Assembly (NCBI GenBank): GCA_015222855.1 | Contig: JADFWA010000061.1 | Span: 1 to 7,987 of the forward strand | Direction of reading: 5' to 3' | From: Pseudomonadota bacterium | Lineage (GTDB): Bacteria; Desulfobacterota; Syntrophia; Syntrophales; JADFWA01 | Length of the DNA stretch: 7,987 bases | Shown: positions 6,821-7,987 of the stretch, in pieces | Layout: each line of letters begins with the position of its first letter | Position numbering within the stretch: position 1 is the first letter of the stretch | Position numbers and translations under genes: made by a program | Notes under the pieces: generated by a model | Told to the model about the DNA's origin: nothing | Database searches by the model: none | The model's input: only the letters and a program-made list of their open reading frames with translations

Positions 6821-6856
6821 CCCCGTTAAATGCTTTTGTGTTTTATTTAAGCGGGG
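6821..6856 (+). repeat. Bulged palindrome of the CCCCGTTA family (copy R4)
   Basis: CCCCGTTAAAT (6821-6831) pairs with ATTTAA-G-CGGGG (6845-6856), leaving an extra G on the right arm and a 13-nt loop starting GCTTTT. It is preceded by TTTA. Layout, bulge position and loop start match the copy at 7333-7373. Confidence 0.7.
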
Positions 6857-6874
6857 TCAAAAGTTCGTTATATA

Positions 6875-6979
6875 GCCTGTCCCGTTACAAAATAAAAAAC
6901 AACTTTACTATCTATAATAACTCCTTATAGCACCGCCGATTCATAGATTTAGTTTTTATTGGAACTATTTGTAACAGGA
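6875..6979 (+). mobile_element. Gene-less repeat with the same ends as the GIY-YIG unit (copy R5)
   Basis: The segment starts GCCTGTCCCGTTACAAA (6875-6891), 16 of 17 identical to the start of the GIY-YIG unit. Its last 24 bases (6956-6979) match the final codons and terminus of that unit at 20 of 24 positions by eye. The two ends are inverted to each other at 11 of 12 positions. The ~65 bp in between contain no gene and no obvious similarity to the nuclease. It has the form of a non-autonomous, internally deleted derivative; this is inference from the shared ends. Confidence 0.5.
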
Positions 6980-7036
6980 TAAAAACAGTACTTCGGCCTC
7001 AGCCATTTACATGATGAAGCATATCAAGCTCGGTTT

Positions 7037-7139
7037 ACCCCGTTATAAATTAAGCGACATGCCTTTATTTCCCATAATTCTCGATTCTTAACTCTATTAT
7101 GATCAAACAACAAACTCATCATAGAATTTGTAACGGGGT
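7037..7139. repeat. Two-ended inverted repeat, ~103 bp (copy R6)
   Basis: ACCCCGTTATAAATT (7037-7051) and AATTTGTAACGGGGT (7125-7139) are reverse complements at 14 of 15 positions, with 73 bp between them. Total size is close to that of the 6875-6979 repeat, but the interiors do not look alike. The ends carry CCCC rather than the TCCC of the GIY-YIG unit and share the outer TTTA flank of the short hairpins. Confidence 0.6.
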
Positions 7140-7165
7140 TTACGACTATCATTAAAAATAAGTTT

Positions 7166-7313
7166 GACGGATGGTATCGCCAGTCTGCGTTTAATATATC
7201 AAGAGGTTTAAAAATCCTGGGAGTTGCCACCGTATAGGGTGGTGAGCCCAGTACGATCCTCCAGAGGCGGATAAATCTCCCGGACCTACGGGCCATGGGT
7301 GCGCCCGGAGATT
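7166..7313. ncRNA. Candidate structured RNA, strand undetermined
   Basis: A GC-rich segment inside the AT-rich island can fold into consecutive hairpins. 7217-7251: CTGGG/CCCAG around an 8-bp inner stem with CCACC/GGTGG and a 6-nt loop. 7256-7272: ATCC-CC/GG-GGAT with a 3-nt loop and one mismatch. 7274-7313: AATCTCC/GGAGATT with further GC pairing inside. A weaker bulged stem lies at 7167-7190. The series of stems and the contrast in composition suggest a functional RNA or the structured part of a mobile element. HEARO/omega-RNA-like elements and group II intron remnants are possibilities I cannot test here. A minus-strand open frame crosses it but looks accidental. Confidence 0.35.
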
Positions 7314-7332
7314 AAAAACCGGGTTAAATTTA

Positions 7333-7373
7333 CCCCGTTAAATTGCTTTTAAGCACTTATTATTTAATCGGGG
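7333..7373 (+). repeat. Bulged palindrome of the CCCCGTTA family (copy R7)
   Basis: CCCCGTTAAAT (7333-7343) pairs with ATTTAA-T-CGGGG (7362-7373), again with one extra base on the right arm. The loop carries its own small stem TGCTT/AAGCA (7344-7355). It is preceded by TTTA and, slightly further left, by a related half site CCGGGTTAAAT (7319-7329). Confidence 0.7.
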
Positions 7374-7518
7374 CACCTCAAAATCAGCCTCTTGCGGGGC
7401 TAATATACAGCCTGATTATAGGCCGTTGTCTAAATTTGAGTTTAATTTGTTGTAAGTTTTACTGCTCCTTTTCTGAAAAATTGACAAAAATCATAAAATC
7501 GGTGATCTAACTGGTTTT

Positions 7519-7905
7519 TCAAACCTCTCGCTGATAGTCTAACCCAACACTGCCGATCCAAGGGTTCCTTCCCATGATTTCTACAAGATCAACAAGCCAG
7601 TCTCCCTGAATCGTGAACTGGACATCTTCGGGCCAAAGGATCAGGTATTCCCCGCTGGCCATGTTCACAATTTGGTTCATGGCGTCCGCATGGGTCTGCC
7701 TTTTGAATATCCTATGAGTAACCCATGAACAGCTTTGCAGGTACTCTTTCAGACCAAGCTCTTCGGATTCATTATCTGACACAATCCATTCAAGGTTTGG
7801 ATACTGAATGCAGCACCGAGCCGACTCAAGTGTTGCACGAAGATAGCTTAAACGGTTCCAGCTCAGAACACCAATGGTAACAAGTGGGTGATTCAAATCT
7901 AACAT
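7519..7905 (-). pseudogene. C-terminally truncated GT2 glycosyltransferase
   Basis: The 128-codon frame starts at ATG 7905 and contains the first part of a GT-A domain: VTIGVLSWNR (residues 9-18), VSDNES (42-47), HADAMNQ (72-78) and GEYLILWPEDVQF (85-97), where E93-D94 takes the DXD position. It stops at residue 128, soon after IGSVGLDY. Relatives usually run to 250-350 residues, so the acceptor part is missing. The stop is followed by AT-rich repeat-island DNA with no continuation in another frame. The gene was therefore probably cut by rearrangement at the island edge and is likely inactive. It begins 3 nt after one of two possible upstream stops and has AGAGG 11 nt before the ATG. A short active variant cannot be excluded. 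Confidence 0.7.
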
Positions 7906-7908
7906 TGC

Positions 7909-7987
7909 TTATCTAACCTCTGCCCGGATCTCATCCGGGATTGCAGATTCGGATAATATCATCTTCGACATGGAAAGAACCATAGCC
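7909..7987 (-). CDS. C-terminal end of an upstream gene, partial; frame ambiguous
   Basis: Two minus-strand frames are open from the window edge. One ends in TAA at 7909-7911, 3 nt before the truncated GT2 start, with a last stretch PDEIRAEVR. The other ends in TGA at 7931-7933 after residues including GYGSFHVEDD. Either could be the tail of the preceding operon gene: the first has the tighter spacing, the second leaves room for an AGAGG ribosome site. No family can be named from so short a piece. Confidence 0.35.
   Translation of the reverse strand, partial: AMVLSMSKMILSESAIPDEIRAEVR
7923..7939. repeat. Perfect 7-bp hairpin, CCCGGAT/ATCCGGG
   Basis: The arms at 7923-7929 and 7933-7939 are exact reverse complements with a 3-nt CTC loop. 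There is no T run on either side, so it is not a classical terminator. It lies just upstream of the truncated GT2 gene and may sit within the previous coding end. Confidence 0.35.

Larger units (their letters stand above)
6531..7518. other. Gene-free AT-rich repeat island
   Basis: Nearly 1 kb between two glycosyltransferase genes contains no credible coding sequence. It holds at least six palindromic or inverted repeats of the CCCCGTTA family and half sites such as TAACAGGG at 6711-6718. It also holds a GC-rich structured segment (7166-7313). The last 100 bp (7420-7518) show nothing beyond AT-rich sequence and a small inverted AATCAG/CTGATT (7382-7387 and 7412-7417) just before it. The short open frames that occur run across the repeats and look accidental. 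Confidence 0.7.

Noticed and set aside
6730..6930. 66-codon plus-strand open frame
   Set aside because: It runs straight through the palindrome at 6821-6856 and into the repeat starting at 6875, has no recognisable motif, and its composition simply reflects AT-rich repeat DNA.
7024..7296. 90-codon minus-strand open frame
   Set aside because: It crosses the inverted repeat at 7037-7139, whose sequence alone yields residues such as NPVTN, and the hairpin-rich segment; it looks like translation of repeats. If homologues conserve this frame the rejection should be revisited.
4983..7373. CRISPR array
   Set aside because: The repeats vary in length, orientation and spacing and include their own loops; there are no uniform spacers and no cas genes.

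Overview
The window looks like a surface-polysaccharide (O-antigen, capsule or exopolysaccharide) glycosyltransferase cluster from a Gram-negative-like bacterium. All recognisable genes lie on the minus strand, so transcription runs right to left. A Desulfobacterota or other proteobacterial host is only an impression from gene style, moderate base composition and the abundance of dispersed palindromes; no gene in the window fixes the taxonomy.

Layout in transcription order: the last codons of an upstream gene (7909-7987); a C-terminally truncated GT2 glycosyltransferase (7519-7905); an AT-rich, gene-free island packed with palindromic repeats (about 6531-7518); a DPM1-like GT2 glycosyltransferase (5786-6502) coupled by an ATGA overlap to a DUF2304 membrane protein (5421-5789); a small stub that looks like the start of a lost gene (5336-5411); a single-domain GIY-YIG nuclease gene (5053-5310) bracketed by inverted repeats; a second AT-rich repeat stretch (about 4859-5047); then a tight run of GT2 (3774-4787), WcaC-like GT4 (2482-3732), WfgS-like GT2 (1743-2507), GT2 (770-1753) and a partial multispanning membrane protein (1-692).

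How the genes fit together (inference): the soluble GT2/GT4 enzymes would add successive sugars to a lipid-linked oligosaccharide. The DPM1-like/DUF2304 pair would make or use a polyprenyl-phosphate sugar. The partial membrane protein resembles GT-C type membrane glycosyltransferases or polysaccharide-export membrane proteins. Neither the sugar specificities nor the final polymer can be read from the sequence.

The most interesting part is the repeat system. A family of palindromes built on CCCCGTTA/TAACGGGG occurs at 4983-5017, 6583-6614, 6664-6694, 6821-6856, 6880-6979, 7037-7139 and 7333-7373. The GIY-YIG gene is itself bounded by members of this family. The ~105-bp repeat at 6875-6979 carries both ends of the GIY-YIG unit, in the same order, without the gene, as a non-autonomous derivative would. 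This suggests a nuclease-linked mobile repeat family, comparable in logic to REP/RAYT but with a GIY-YIG enzyme. A second repeat (TGAGACCTTTGCATAAC) marks the island edges at two glycosyltransferase starts and supplies one of the start codons. A candidate structured RNA (7166-7313) lies between two palindromes. The damaged genes at the island edges indicate that the cluster has been remodelled there.
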